NCBI RefSeq assembly: GCF_002777975.1
Contig: NZ_NGVS01000031.1
Span: forward strand, 563-64,562
DNA length: 64,000 nt
From: Shewanella carassii
GTDB taxonomy: Bacteria; Pseudomonadota; Gammaproteobacteria; Enterobacterales; Shewanellaceae
Direction: 5' to 3'
The translations under genes and the position numbers were made by a program. Shown here piece after piece: positions 44,609-52,848 of the stretch. The notes under the pieces were generated by a model, which worked only from the letters and a program-made list of their open reading frames with translations, made no database searches and was not told the origin of the DNA. The first letter of the stretch is position 1, and the number at the start of each line of letters is the position of its first letter.

Positions 44609-45165
44609 CTATTCCTCTGGGTGACCGCCCGCTCCGTTAATGGGCTGTTATTTTTGGTGTCCATTCGGTTATTAATTTAACAACTCGGGAGTTTTTCAGC
44701 TTTGAACTGGATCACTTTCATGAAATAAATCTAATTGATAAAAATTTCATTGAAATTAATCTAATGTAAGTGTGGTAGTTTTTATTTAACAATGTGATTT
44801 ATAACAGTTTTGTTTTTGTTCTCTGACAAGAGTAACAACAAGAAAGGCGTAAATTTTAGCTGTGATCTGCTTAACAATTGTGAATATTTGTCATCTGTTC
44901 ACTTGTGAATGTAAATTTTTTTGATGTTTTTGAGTCTAAAAATATCGGCTCAAGCCAAGGGCGATTGCCTTCACATTTTTAAGGACTTTCAAAAGTGTTT
45001 ACCGTGCCTGGATCACACTCATCCTCGCTATGTGGTTTACCACAATACCCACACTAATTTAATGGGTAAACAATAGGTTCAAGCCGCGGTAGTCAAGCGG
45101 TATCCAATACAAACAATAACCTGTGTGAGCGACCTTTCCCTAAGGGGAGAGGATGGAGGTAAACC
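44609..45165. promoter_or_regulatory. Shared divergent control region of the otr and psr operons
   Basis: The 557 bp between the two operons hold no gene and are strikingly AT-rich from about 44690 to 44960. Two candidate sites stand out. TGTGA-TCTGCT-TAACA (44861-44876) matches nine of ten CRP half-site bases. TGTGGT-TT-ACCACA (45031-45044) is a perfect inverted repeat centred about 128 bp before psrA and could bind the TtrR/ThsR-type regulator. Promoter boxes were not assigned. GGAGG (45153-45157) is the psrA ribosome site. Confidence 0.5.
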
Positions 45166-47445
45166 ATGATAGAGCTTGATCGGCGCACCTTTCTGAAAGG
45201 GGCTGGAGCCGGAGGGGCAACCTGTGCCCTGGCCGGGGTTCTGCCCGGTTCACTGGCGGCTTTGGGGCATGGCCCTTTGACCGGCAGTGCCACTGAAATT
45301 GCCAGTATGTGTGAGATGTGTTCGACCCGTTGCCCGATTTCGGCGCGGATAATCGACGGCAAAAACGTCTTTATTTCTGGTAACAAAGAAGCCAAATCAT
45401 TCGGCGGTAAGGTTTGTGCCCGTGGCGGCGCCGGCCTTAGCCTATTGTACGATCCACAAAGGATCGTTAAACCACTCAAGCGCGTTGGTGAACGCGGTGA
45501 AGGCAAGTGGGCCGAAATCAGCTGGCAGGAAGCCTATCAAACCATCGCCAGCAAGCTGAATCAAATCAAGGCCGATCACGGCCCTGAAGCCGTGGCATTT
45601 TCCTCCAAGTCAGGCTCGCTGTCCGGACACCTGTTCTATTTGGGGCAGGCTTATGGCAGCCCCAACTCCTTTACCCATAACACCACTTGCCCGGGCGGTT
45701 ATGTGGTCGCCGCCAAGGCGATGTTCGGTACCAAGGTGAAGCGGGATCTCTCCAACTCTAAGTACATCATCAACTTCGGTCATAACCTCTATGAGGGGAT
45801 CAATATGTCCGAGACCCGTGGCCTGATGAAGGCTCAGGCCGACAAAGGCGCCAAGTTGGTGGTGTTTGAACCCAGATTCTCGGTCGTGGCCGATAAGGCC
45901 GATGAGTGGTATGCCATTCGTCCCGGCTCGGATGTGGCCGTAGCCCTGGCGCTGTGCCATGTGTTGATTGCCGACAACCTCTATGACAAGGCTTTTATCG
46001 AGCGTTATGTCGTAGGTTTTGAAGAGTTTGCCGCCGAGGTCAAGGCTTATACTCCTGAGTGGGCCGAGAAAATTTCCGATGTGCCCGCCGCCGACATTCG
46101 TCGTATTGCCCACGAGTATGCTGCTGCTGCGCCTCATGCCGTGGTCGACTTTGGCCACAGATCTACCTTTACCCCGGAAGAGTTCGATATGCGCCGGGCG
46201 CTGTATGCCGCCAACGTGCTGATCGGTAACCTGGAACGCAAGGGTGGCCTCTACATGGGCAAGAAGGCGGGTGGTTACAACAAGTTTGCCGGTGAAGCCG
46301 TGGCCCCTGAGCTGGGCAAGCCGGGAGTCAAACTGCCCAAGCCGCAAGCCAAACGCATCGACCAGATGGATGAGCAGTTTGCCATGGCTTGGTCCGGTGG
46401 TGGTATCTATCAGTCAATCATAGATGCGACTCTGGAAGCCAAGCCTTACCAACTGCGCGCCTGGGTCATGAGCCGCACTAACCCGATGCAGACCATGACC
46501 GACCGTGCCAAGGTGGTTGAGAGCCTGAAGAAATTGGAGTTTGTGGTTTCCTGTGATGTTTACATCAGTGAAACCGCCGCCTGGGCCGACATCATACTGC
46601 CCGAGTGTACTTACCTGGAGCGGGATGAAGAAGTCGCCGACAAGTCCGGCAAGAACCCGGCCTACTACCTGCGTCAGCAAGTGGTGGATGTGATTGGTGA
46701 TGCCAAGCCTTCCTGGCAAATCTTCCGTGAACTGGGCATAGAGATGGGCTTGGAGCAGTACTATCCCTGGGAAAACATGGAAACCCTGCAATTCCTGCAG
46801 GTGAATAAAGACGCCCAGCTGCTGCAGCATATCAAGGACAAGGGTTTTGTCAGCTACGGCAAACCGCTGATGCTGCGTGAACCCAAGATGGTAGCCGACT
46901 TTGTCGCCGCCTACCCCAACGCCAGAGCCATGGATGAAGACGGTACTTACGGCAGCGCGCTCAAGTTCAAGACCCCCAGCGGTAAGATTGAACTGACCTC
47001 CGCCAAGGTGGAAGGCATGGCGCCTGGACGCGGCACTATCGCCTATCGTGAAGTGACCCTGAAACAGCCGGACGAGCTCTACTTTATTCAGGGCAAGGTG
47101 GCGGTGCATACCAATGGCGCGACCCACAATGTGCCTATGCTGGCCAACCTAATGTCCGACAACGCCGTTTGGATCCACCCTGACACAGCCGCCAAGCATG
47201 GCATTGAGAATGGGGATGCCATTCGCCTCACGTCCAGTGTCGGTAGTGAAGAGGGTCATGCGCTGGTGACCAAGGGTATACGTCCCGACACTGTGTTCGC
47301 CTACATGGGCTTTGGCTCCAAGAACAAGGAGCTGGCACGGGCGACCGGCAAAGGTGTGCACTGCGGTAACCTGCTGCCCAACGTGACTGCACCTGTGTGC
47401 GGTATGAACGTACACACCACAGGTGTGAAGCTGGAAAAGGCATAA
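45166..47445 (+). CDS. psrA: Thiosulfate/polysulfide reductase molybdopterin subunit PsrA (PhsA)
   Basis: The 759-residue catalytic subunit has a Tat signal (DRRTFLKGAGAGG), an N-terminal 4Fe-4S site (CEMCSTRC plus VCARGG, spacing C-x2-C-x3-C-x27-C), the Mo-ligand cysteine in NTTCPGGYVVAAK and the C-terminal cofactor-binding domain. This is the PhsA/PsrA type; the S. oneidensis orthologue is needed for thiosulfate and sulfur reduction. It acts in the periplasm and takes electrons through PsrB and PsrC. Length and motifs are complete. The start follows GGAGG. Confidence 0.93.
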   Translation: MIELDRRTFLKGAGAGGATCALAGVLPGSLAALGHGPLTGSATEIASMCEMCSTRCPISARIIDGKNVFISGNKEAKSFGGKVCARGGAGLSLLYDPQRIVKPLKRVGERGEGKWAEISWQEAYQTIASKLNQIKADHGPEAVAFSSKSGSLSGHLFYLGQAYGSPNSFTHNTTCPGGYVVAAKAMFGTKVKRDLSNSKYIINFGHNLYEGINMSETRGLMKAQADKGAKLVVFEPRFSVVADKADEWYAIRPGSDVAVALALCHVLIADNLYDKAFIERYVVGFEEFAAEVKAYTPEWAEKISDVPAADIRRIAHEYAAAAPHAVVDFGHRSTFTPEEFDMRRALYAANVLIGNLERKGGLYMGKKAGGYNKFAGEAVAPELGKPGVKLPKPQAKRIDQMDEQFAMAWSGGGIYQSIIDATLEAKPYQLRAWVMSRTNPMQTMTDRAKVVESLKKLEFVVSCDVYISETAAWADIILPECTYLERDEEVADKSGKNPAYYLRQQVVDVIGDAKPSWQIFRELGIEMGLEQYYPWENMETLQFLQVNKDAQLLQHIKDKGFVSYGKPLMLREPKMVADFVAAYPNARAMDEDGTYGSALKFKTPSGKIELTSAKVEGMAPGRGTIAYREVTLKQPDELYFIQGKVAVHTNGATHNVPMLANLMSDNAVWIHPDTAAKHGIENGDAIRLTSSVGSEEGHALVTKGIRPDTVFAYMGFGSKNKELARATGKGVHCGNLLPNVTAPVCGMNVHTTGVKLEKA

Positions 47446-47457
47446 GGGGAGGCGAAG

Positions 47458-48030
47458 ATGACTAAAAGATATGTGATGGTGCACGACGAGAATAAGTGCA
47501 TCGGCTGTCAGGCCTGTAACGTCGCCTGCCGCAGCGAAAATGGTGTACCTGAGAGCGTAACCCGCCTGCAGGTACGGGTAGAAGGCCCATTTGGTGATGC
47601 GCCGCATCTGCACTTCAAGTATCACAGGGTTTCCTGTCAGCAGTGTGAAGATGCTCCTTGCGTCAAGGTTTGTCCTACTGGGGCGGCCTATGTGGGCGAG
47701 GACGGCATTATTTCCATCAAGGCGGAGAAGTGTGTCGGCTGTATGTACTGTGTGGCGGCCTGCCCCTACAAAGTGCGTTTTATGAACCCGGAAACCAAGG
47801 TGGCCGACAAGTGCAACTTCTGTAAGGACACCCGTCTGGCGCGCGGCGAACAACCCGCCTGTGTGACCGTATGTCCTACCGATGCCCTGGTGTTTGGTGA
47901 TGCCAACGAGGCCGGTAGCGAGGTGGCGACTCTGCTCAACACCCGCGTGACTTATCAGGACAAGACCCATCTGGGGACTAAACCCAGAATCTACCGTATT
48001 CCTGTCAAGAGAGGGGGGATCCAATCATGA
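47458..48030 (+). CDS. psrB: Thiosulfate/polysulfide reductase iron-sulfur subunit PsrB
   Basis: The 190-residue electron-transfer subunit has four 4Fe-4S motifs: CIGCQACNVAC, CQQCEDAPCVKVC, CVGCMYCVAAC and the CNFC...CVTVC set. It has no signal and is probably exported bound to PsrA. It follows psrA by 12 bp with GGGGAGG upstream and overlaps psrC by 4 bp (ATGA). Confidence 0.95.
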   Translation: MTKRYVMVHDENKCIGCQACNVACRSENGVPESVTRLQVRVEGPFGDAPHLHFKYHRVSCQQCEDAPCVKVCPTGAAYVGEDGIISIKAEKCVGCMYCVAACPYKVRFMNPETKVADKCNFCKDTRLARGEQPACVTVCPTDALVFGDANEAGSEVATLLNTRVTYQDKTHLGTKPRIYRIPVKRGGIQS

Positions 48031-48971
48031 ACAATACTTGGGGCGATATGACACAATACGACCCTGTAACCTGGAACTGGGTCATTGCGGTTTACCTCTT
48101 CTTGGCTGGGTTATCGGCGGGCAGTCTGCTGATTGGGATCGGGCTGCGTTGGGTACAAAACAAGACAGAGGGGGATAGCGGCCTTCTCAAGGCGGCAGCC
48201 TTGATAGCTCCCGTGGCCATCTGTCTGGGGATGGTGTGTCTGGTATTCGACCTGACCAAACCGTTCCACTTCTGGCTGATCCTGATCAACTACAACCTGA
48301 CCTCCGTGATGTCCATCGGGGTGTTGGCGCTGCTGGCCTATATTCCGCTGACCTTTGCTTATGCGCTGGTCGTGCTGAAAGATGATCTCGGTAACTGGGG
48401 CTTGGGCTTCCTTAAAGGGATTGCAGAATCACTGACTGGCCTGCGCAAGACCATGGAAGTGCTGCTGTTTGTGCTGGCGATTGTCGTGGGGGCCTATACC
48501 GGCTTCCTGATCTCCGCCATGAATGCCTATCCCATGCTGAACACTGCCGTATTACCGGCGCTGTTCCTGGTGTCCGGCTTGTCGGCCGGTGCGGCCGCCA
48601 ATGCGGTAGTGGCGCTGCTGCTGTTCAAGACAGACAAGCACTGCCCGCAGCTGGGACGGATGCACGGCCTGGAACTGCCCATAATGGCGGCAGAGATCCT
48701 GTTCCTGTTCATGCTGTTCTGCGCGCTCTACTTCAAGGGCGGTGCCGCCGCCGCGGCGCTGGCATCATTGACAAGTGGCGTCTGGGCCAGCGTGTTCTGG
48801 ATTGGGGTTGTGGGTATAGGTTTTGGTATCCCGCTGCTTTCCATGTTGTTGCTGCCGGCGAGTACTCGCCACACCAAGGGCGCCATGCTGGCGGTAGCCT
48901 GCTGCAGCCTGACCGGGGTGCTGGCACTTAGACACTTCATTCTCTATGCAGGTCAGAGCTATCTTGGTTAA
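48027..48971 (+). CDS. psrC: Thiosulfate/polysulfide reductase membrane anchor PsrC (NrfD family)
   Basis: The 314-residue protein has eight hydrophobic segments and the NrfD/PsrC pattern, with TWNWVIAVYLFLAGLSAGS at the first helix and DLTKPFHFW. It oxidises menaquinol and passes electrons to PsrB without heme. It is the last gene of the operon, closed by a terminator. Confidence 0.93.
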   Translation: MNNTWGDMTQYDPVTWNWVIAVYLFLAGLSAGSLLIGIGLRWVQNKTEGDSGLLKAAALIAPVAICLGMVCLVFDLTKPFHFWLILINYNLTSVMSIGVLALLAYIPLTFAYALVVLKDDLGNWGLGFLKGIAESLTGLRKTMEVLLFVLAIVVGAYTGFLISAMNAYPMLNTAVLPALFLVSGLSAGAAANAVVALLLFKTDKHCPQLGRMHGLELPIMAAEILFLFMLFCALYFKGGAAAAALASLTSGVWASVFWIGVVGIGFGIPLLSMLLLPASTRHTKGAMLAVACCSLTGVLALRHFILYAGQSYLG

Positions 48972-48998
48972 CAAGCACCTCTGAACCTGTTTTGCCTC

Positions 48999-49027
48999 AG
49001 CCCGTATCATTTGATACGGGCTTTTTT
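48999..49027 (+). terminator. Terminator after psrC
   Basis: AGCCCGTATCA pairs with TGATACGGGCT around a 2-base loop and is followed by a T-run (49022-49027). Confidence 0.88.
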
Positions 49028-49121
49028 GTGTTTGATGTCATAGTTTCATCGAGATTTGGACTATCTTTAACCCAGATAACCGCTTGTGTCAGGTTATAGA
49101 TAAAAACAAGAGGGTGATGAG

Positions 49122-50315
49122 ATGAAACTGAGTCTGTTGACACTGCTTACCACGGGGCTTGCCAGTACGCTGACGCTGGCAGCGCAAGATGTTTATGAGG
49201 CCCGCTCCGATGCCATGGGCGGCGTTGCTGTGGCGGCCGGTAATCGTGAGGCGGCGGCCTTTTCCAATCCGGCACTGCTGGCTTTGCCCTCGCGCCGCAG
49301 CAGTGACTTCAGTTTACTCATTCCTACCATAGGCGCCGATGGCGCCGATAAAGATCAGATGATCGATAAGTTTGACGCCCTGCAGGATAACTATGACGCT
49401 CTGGTCAATGCCATAGACGCCGCCGACACAGCGGCTATCGATGACTACCGAAAGCGCCTCAGTGGTGACTTGCAATCGCTGCAGGGCAATAGCGCCTACG
49501 TTAGTGCCGGTATCAATATGGCGTTGGTCATGCCCTCGGATGGTTTTAGCTATGCCTTTGTGTTCAAGAGTTATCTCGATGCTCTGGGGATAGCCGAAAT
49601 CGCCGCTGCAGATATTGATACCCTGGATAATCTGGATCCCAATAACCCGCCGGAAATCCAAGATTTGACCTCCCAGGGGCGAGTGGTAGCCGGGGCGGTT
49701 TCCGAGCTCGGGGTTGCCGTGAGCTATCCGCTATCTATCGTCAACATGCCGGTGACAGTGGGAGTCACTCCCAAGCTGCAACGGCTGGATAGTTTCAACT
49801 ATGCCGTCAGCGCCAATAACTTCGATGCCGATGACTTCAACGACGATGATTATCGTAGTGATGATTCAGGCTTTAACCTGGATCTTGGCCTGGCATTCCA
49901 GCCATTGGATGGTTTGGTTATCGGTGTCAGCGGTCGTAACCTCATCAAACGGGACTTAAGCAGCATAGAGGCCGGCGGCGTGCAGCTTACCTATCAGGTG
50001 AAACCTATGGTTACCGCCGGGGTGGCCTATGACTGGGCGGCTTTTTCGCTCAGCAGCGACTTGGATCTTACCGACAACGACAAGTTTGCCGAGCTTGAGG
50101 GCAGCCGCTATTGGCGTTTAGGCGGTGAATACCGGCCTACCGACTGGGTTGCTTTGCGGCTCGGTTATCGCCAGGATCTCAATGATCACAGCGCCGATCT
50201 CTACTCACTCGGGACAGGGTTCGCCATAGGCAACAGCTTCCGGCTGGATCTCACCGGTATGTTTGGCAGTGACGATGCCATAGGCGGCGTACTGCAAACC
50301 AGCTATCACTTCTAA
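49122..50315 (+). CDS. TraF-like outer membrane barrel protein
   Basis: The 397-residue protein has a signal peptide (about 1-20) and the N-terminus ARSDAMGGVAVAAGNREAAAFSNPALLA, the hallmark of the TraF_2/PorV-like group often labelled conjugal transfer protein TraF. The rest is beta-rich with a C-terminal aromatic (LQTSYHF). There is no conjugation gene nearby, so the label is misleading; it is probably an outer membrane transport or assembly protein. An acidic low-complexity stretch (NNFDADDFNDDDYRSDD) lies near residue 245. It is a single gene, convergent with the exporter gene. Confidence 0.75.
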   Translation: MKLSLLTLLTTGLASTLTLAAQDVYEARSDAMGGVAVAAGNREAAAFSNPALLALPSRRSSDFSLLIPTIGADGADKDQMIDKFDALQDNYDALVNAIDAADTAAIDDYRKRLSGDLQSLQGNSAYVSAGINMALVMPSDGFSYAFVFKSYLDALGIAEIAAADIDTLDNLDPNNPPEIQDLTSQGRVVAGAVSELGVAVSYPLSIVNMPVTVGVTPKLQRLDSFNYAVSANNFDADDFNDDDYRSDDSGFNLDLGLAFQPLDGLVIGVSGRNLIKRDLSSIEAGGVQLTYQVKPMVTAGVAYDWAAFSLSSDLDLTDNDKFAELEGSRYWRLGGEYRPTDWVALRLGYRQDLNDHSADLYSLGTGFAIGNSFRLDLTGMFGSDDAIGGVLQTSYHF

Positions 50316-50322
50316 CAGCGAT

Positions 50323-51066
50323 TTAATCGTTGATGAGCGCCAGGGTTGACTTGATAGTCAGCAACAGGGCGCTCAGGGTGCATAGCGCCAAGGTTAAGCT
50401 GCGGGTCTTCTCTTTATCCACCCGGCCCACCAAACGGCCAGCGACCAGAAAACCAATAAATACCGCAGGCAGCAGCAACAGCGATAGCCACAGATGCTTT
50501 AGGGTCAAGAGGCCAAAACAGCCGAGAATGATCAAGGCTATCAAGGAGCTGAAGATGAAGAAGGCTGACAGCGCTGCGCGGAACTGACTGGCATCCTTAC
50601 CCGCCAGCAGCAGAGCCATAGGTGGTCCACCTATGGCCGCCACGGTACCGAAGATCCCGGAAAATACCCCGGCAATAAACAGGCTGAGGCGGTTGATCTT
50701 AATGCTGTATTTTCTGAAGCTGAGAAATACGGCCACGGCCACAATCAGGGCTATGGTCAAGCCCATAATCGGTTGCGGTGCAAGCAACAACAGGGTGGCA
50801 CCAATCAGGCCGCCGGGGAGTCGTCCCAGCAAGGCATATTGCAAGCCGTTGAATTCCAGGTGGCCGCGTTCGCGTATCAAGGTCAACAGGGCGATAGAAA
50901 ATCCCATCACAATCACAGGGACGGGAACCAGTTCCGGATCGACGATATACAGCAAAGGTGTGGCTACCACGGCCAGGCCAAAGCCTATCAGCGACTGGGT
51001 CAGGGCGCCGGTAAATATGATCAGGGATGCCAGCAACAGGGTGACGGGATCTATCAATGACAGCAT
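50323..51066 (-). CDS. TauE/SafE-family sulfite exporter-like permease
   Basis: The 247-residue inner membrane protein has about eight hydrophobic segments and the repeated TauE motif, seen as GALTQSLIGFGLAVVATPLL and later GVFSGIFGTVAAIGGPPMALL. The family exports sulfite, sulfoacetate or related anions, but specificity cannot be read from sequence. Proximity to thiosulfate reductase, which yields sulfite, makes sulfite export attractive but unproven. ATG 51066 follows GGGAG at 7 bases. Confidence 0.78.
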   Translation of the reverse strand: MLSLIDPVTLLLASLIIFTGALTQSLIGFGLAVVATPLLYIVDPELVPVPVIVMGFSIALLTLIRERGHLEFNGLQYALLGRLPGGLIGATLLLLAPQPIMGLTIALIVAVAVFLSFRKYSIKINRLSLFIAGVFSGIFGTVAAIGGPPMALLLAGKDASQFRAALSAFFIFSSLIALIILGCFGLLTLKHLWLSLLLLPAVFIGFLVAGRLVGRVDKEKTRSLTLALCTLSALLLTIKSTLALIND

Positions 51067-51141
51067 TCGCAAGCTCCCAAAAGAAAAGGATCGCGCAGCG
51101 ATCCTTGTTCAACAATAAGATAATTCAGAGGAATAAGACAC

Positions 51142-51456
51142 TTATTCCATGTCTTCCCATTCAATGCCCATGGCATCCATCATGCGTTTGGCTTCTTCCG
51201 GGATGCTGTCGGGTTTGTCTTTGGACAAATCCTCATCATTGGGCAGTGGCTGGCCGGTATAGGCATGCAGGAAGGCTTCGCACAACAGTTCGCTGTTTGT
51301 GGCGTGCCGCAGGTTGTTTACCTGGCGCCGGGTGCGCTCATCGGTCAATACTTTCAGTACCTTCAACGGAATAGAGACAGTGATTTTTTTCACTTGCTCA
51401 TTCTTCTTGCCGTGTTCGGCATAAGGGCTGATGTATTCGCCATTCCATTCAGTCAT
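51142..51456 (-). CDS. metJ: Methionine repressor MetJ
   Basis: MetJ is the ribbon-helix-helix repressor that binds tandem met boxes with S-adenosylmethionine as corepressor. The 104-residue protein has the DNA-binding strand [41 protein letters not shown] and the C-terminal [12 protein letters not shown]. Length and sequence match the enterobacterial and Shewanella family. It is divergent from metB across a 215-bp region that contains the met boxes. Confidence 0.97.
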   Translation of the reverse strand: MTEWNGEYISPYAEHGKKNEQVKKITVSIPLKVLKVLTDERTRRQVNNLRHATNSELLCEAFLHAYTGQPLPNDEDLSKDKPDSIPEEAKRMMDAMGIEWEDME

Positions 51457-51564
51457 TGATTCACCTGTGATCTCACTAATTCGCAGCAGATTTTAAACCC
51501 TTACAGGATACAGTCAAATGATTGCCTGCAAAATCTGTGCAATATGAACAGAAATCCATACATT

Positions 51565-51636
51565 TGGACGTCCAAACGTCTTGATGCCTATTGACGGCCG
51601 GATGGTCATTGGTTAGATTTAGACGTCCAGACATCT
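51565..51636 (+). promoter_or_regulatory. MetJ operators between metJ and metB
   Basis: Tandem 8-mers related to AGACGTCT occur in two clusters: TGGACGTC, CAAACGTC and TTGATGCC (51565-51588), then AGACGTCC and AGACATCT (51621-51636). The second cluster ends 35 bp before the metB start and should repress metB; the first could serve metJ as well. Confidence 0.85.
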
Positions 51637-51671
51637 TTATGGTGTCGAACTTCAGCATTCAGGAGTCGATT

Positions 51672-52832
51672 ATGACAGAGCGGCGATTAGCAACCACAGC
51701 GGTCCGGCAGGGCATCGAATCAGACAGCCAGCACGGGGCCGTGGTGCCACCCATCTATCTGTCGACCAACTATGCCTTTGATGGCCACACCCAGCCAAGA
51801 GCCTATGATTATAGCCGCTCGGGTAATCCTACCCGCTCCATTCTGGGAGATGCTTTGGGGGAGCTGGAACAGGGCTGCAGTGCGGCAATTACAGCGACCG
51901 GCATGGCGGCCATTACCCTGGTGGTCAACCTGCTGGGGCCGGATGACCTCTTGTTGGTGCCCCATGACTGTTATGGCGGTAGCTATAGGCTGTTCACCCA
52001 TCTGGCGGCCAAGGGCCAGTTTCGTTTGCAGGTGCTGGATCAAACCGACCCGCAAGCACTCGCCGCTGCCCTGGCGCAAAAGCCGCGCATGGTGTGGCTC
52101 GAGACGCCATCTAATCCGCTGCTGCGGGTAGTGGATATCGCCGCCATTGCCGAGGCGGCCCACCAGCAGGGGGCATTGGTGGTGGCCGACAACACCTTTT
52201 TATCGCCGGCGCTGCAACAGCCTTTACTGTTGGGGGCCGACATAGTGGTGCACTCGACCACTAAATACATCAATGGCCACAGCGATGTGGTGGGCGGTGC
52301 CGTGATTGCCAAAGATCCCGAACTGGCAGAGCAGCTGCACTGGTGGTCCAACACGCTTGGGCTGAGCGGTGGCGCCTTCGACAGTTACCTGACCCTGCGA
52401 GGCCTGCGTACTCTGGCGCTGAGGATCCGCGAGCATCAGGCCAATGCCGAGCGCATAGTGGCGCTGCTGAGCCAGAGCCCCGTGGTCGACAAAGTTTATT
52501 ATCCGGGGCTTAAGAGTCACCCTGGTCATGAGATTGCCGCCAGGCAGCAGAGTGGCTTTGGCGCTATGCTGAGTTTTGAACTCAAGGGCGATGAGACGCA
52601 GGTGGTTACCTTCCTCGGCGCGCTCAGGCTGTTTTCCGTGGCCGAGAGCCTGGGAGGGGTTGAGAGCCTGGTGGCCGTGCCCGCCACCATGACCCACAGA
52701 GCCATGACGAGTGAGGCTCGCGCCGAAGCCGGTATTAAAGATACGCTTATTCGCTTGTCTGTGGGCATAGAAGATAGCCGGGATCTGCTAGACGATATCG
52801 CCGCCGGATTGGCGGCAGCCGCAAACTGTTGA
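51672..52832 (+). CDS. metB: Cystathionine gamma-synthase MetB
   Basis: MetB joins O-succinylhomoserine and cysteine in methionine synthesis. The 386-residue PLP enzyme has the Cys/Met-metabolism family pattern: YDYSRSGNPTRSILGDALGEL, ATGMAAI, the schiff-base lysine in HSTTKYINGHSD, and SLGGVESLVAVPATMTH. ATG 51672 follows AGGAGT, which decides against an upstream in-frame start at 51591 that would lie inside the operator region. It is followed by metL after 16 bp. Confidence 0.95.
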   Translation: MTERRLATTAVRQGIESDSQHGAVVPPIYLSTNYAFDGHTQPRAYDYSRSGNPTRSILGDALGELEQGCSAAITATGMAAITLVVNLLGPDDLLLVPHDCYGGSYRLFTHLAAKGQFRLQVLDQTDPQALAAALAQKPRMVWLETPSNPLLRVVDIAAIAEAAHQQGALVVADNTFLSPALQQPLLLGADIVVHSTTKYINGHSDVVGGAVIAKDPELAEQLHWWSNTLGLSGGAFDSYLTLRGLRTLALRIREHQANAERIVALLSQSPVVDKVYYPGLKSHPGHEIAARQQSGFGAMLSFELKGDETQVVTFLGALRLFSVAESLGGVESLVAVPATMTHRAMTSEARAEAGIKDTLIRLSVGIEDSRDLLDDIAAGLAAAANC

Positions 52833-52848
52833 ATTGAAGGAGCTTGAG

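Noticed and set aside
49122..50315. Conjugation gene (TraF) as evidence of an integrative element
   Set aside because: The protein belongs to a TraF-like outer membrane group found in non-conjugative contexts, and no other transfer gene is near.
52834..52848. MetL start at 52834
   Set aside because: ATG 52849 has AAGGAG at the right distance and begins directly before the conserved KFGGSS kinase motif.
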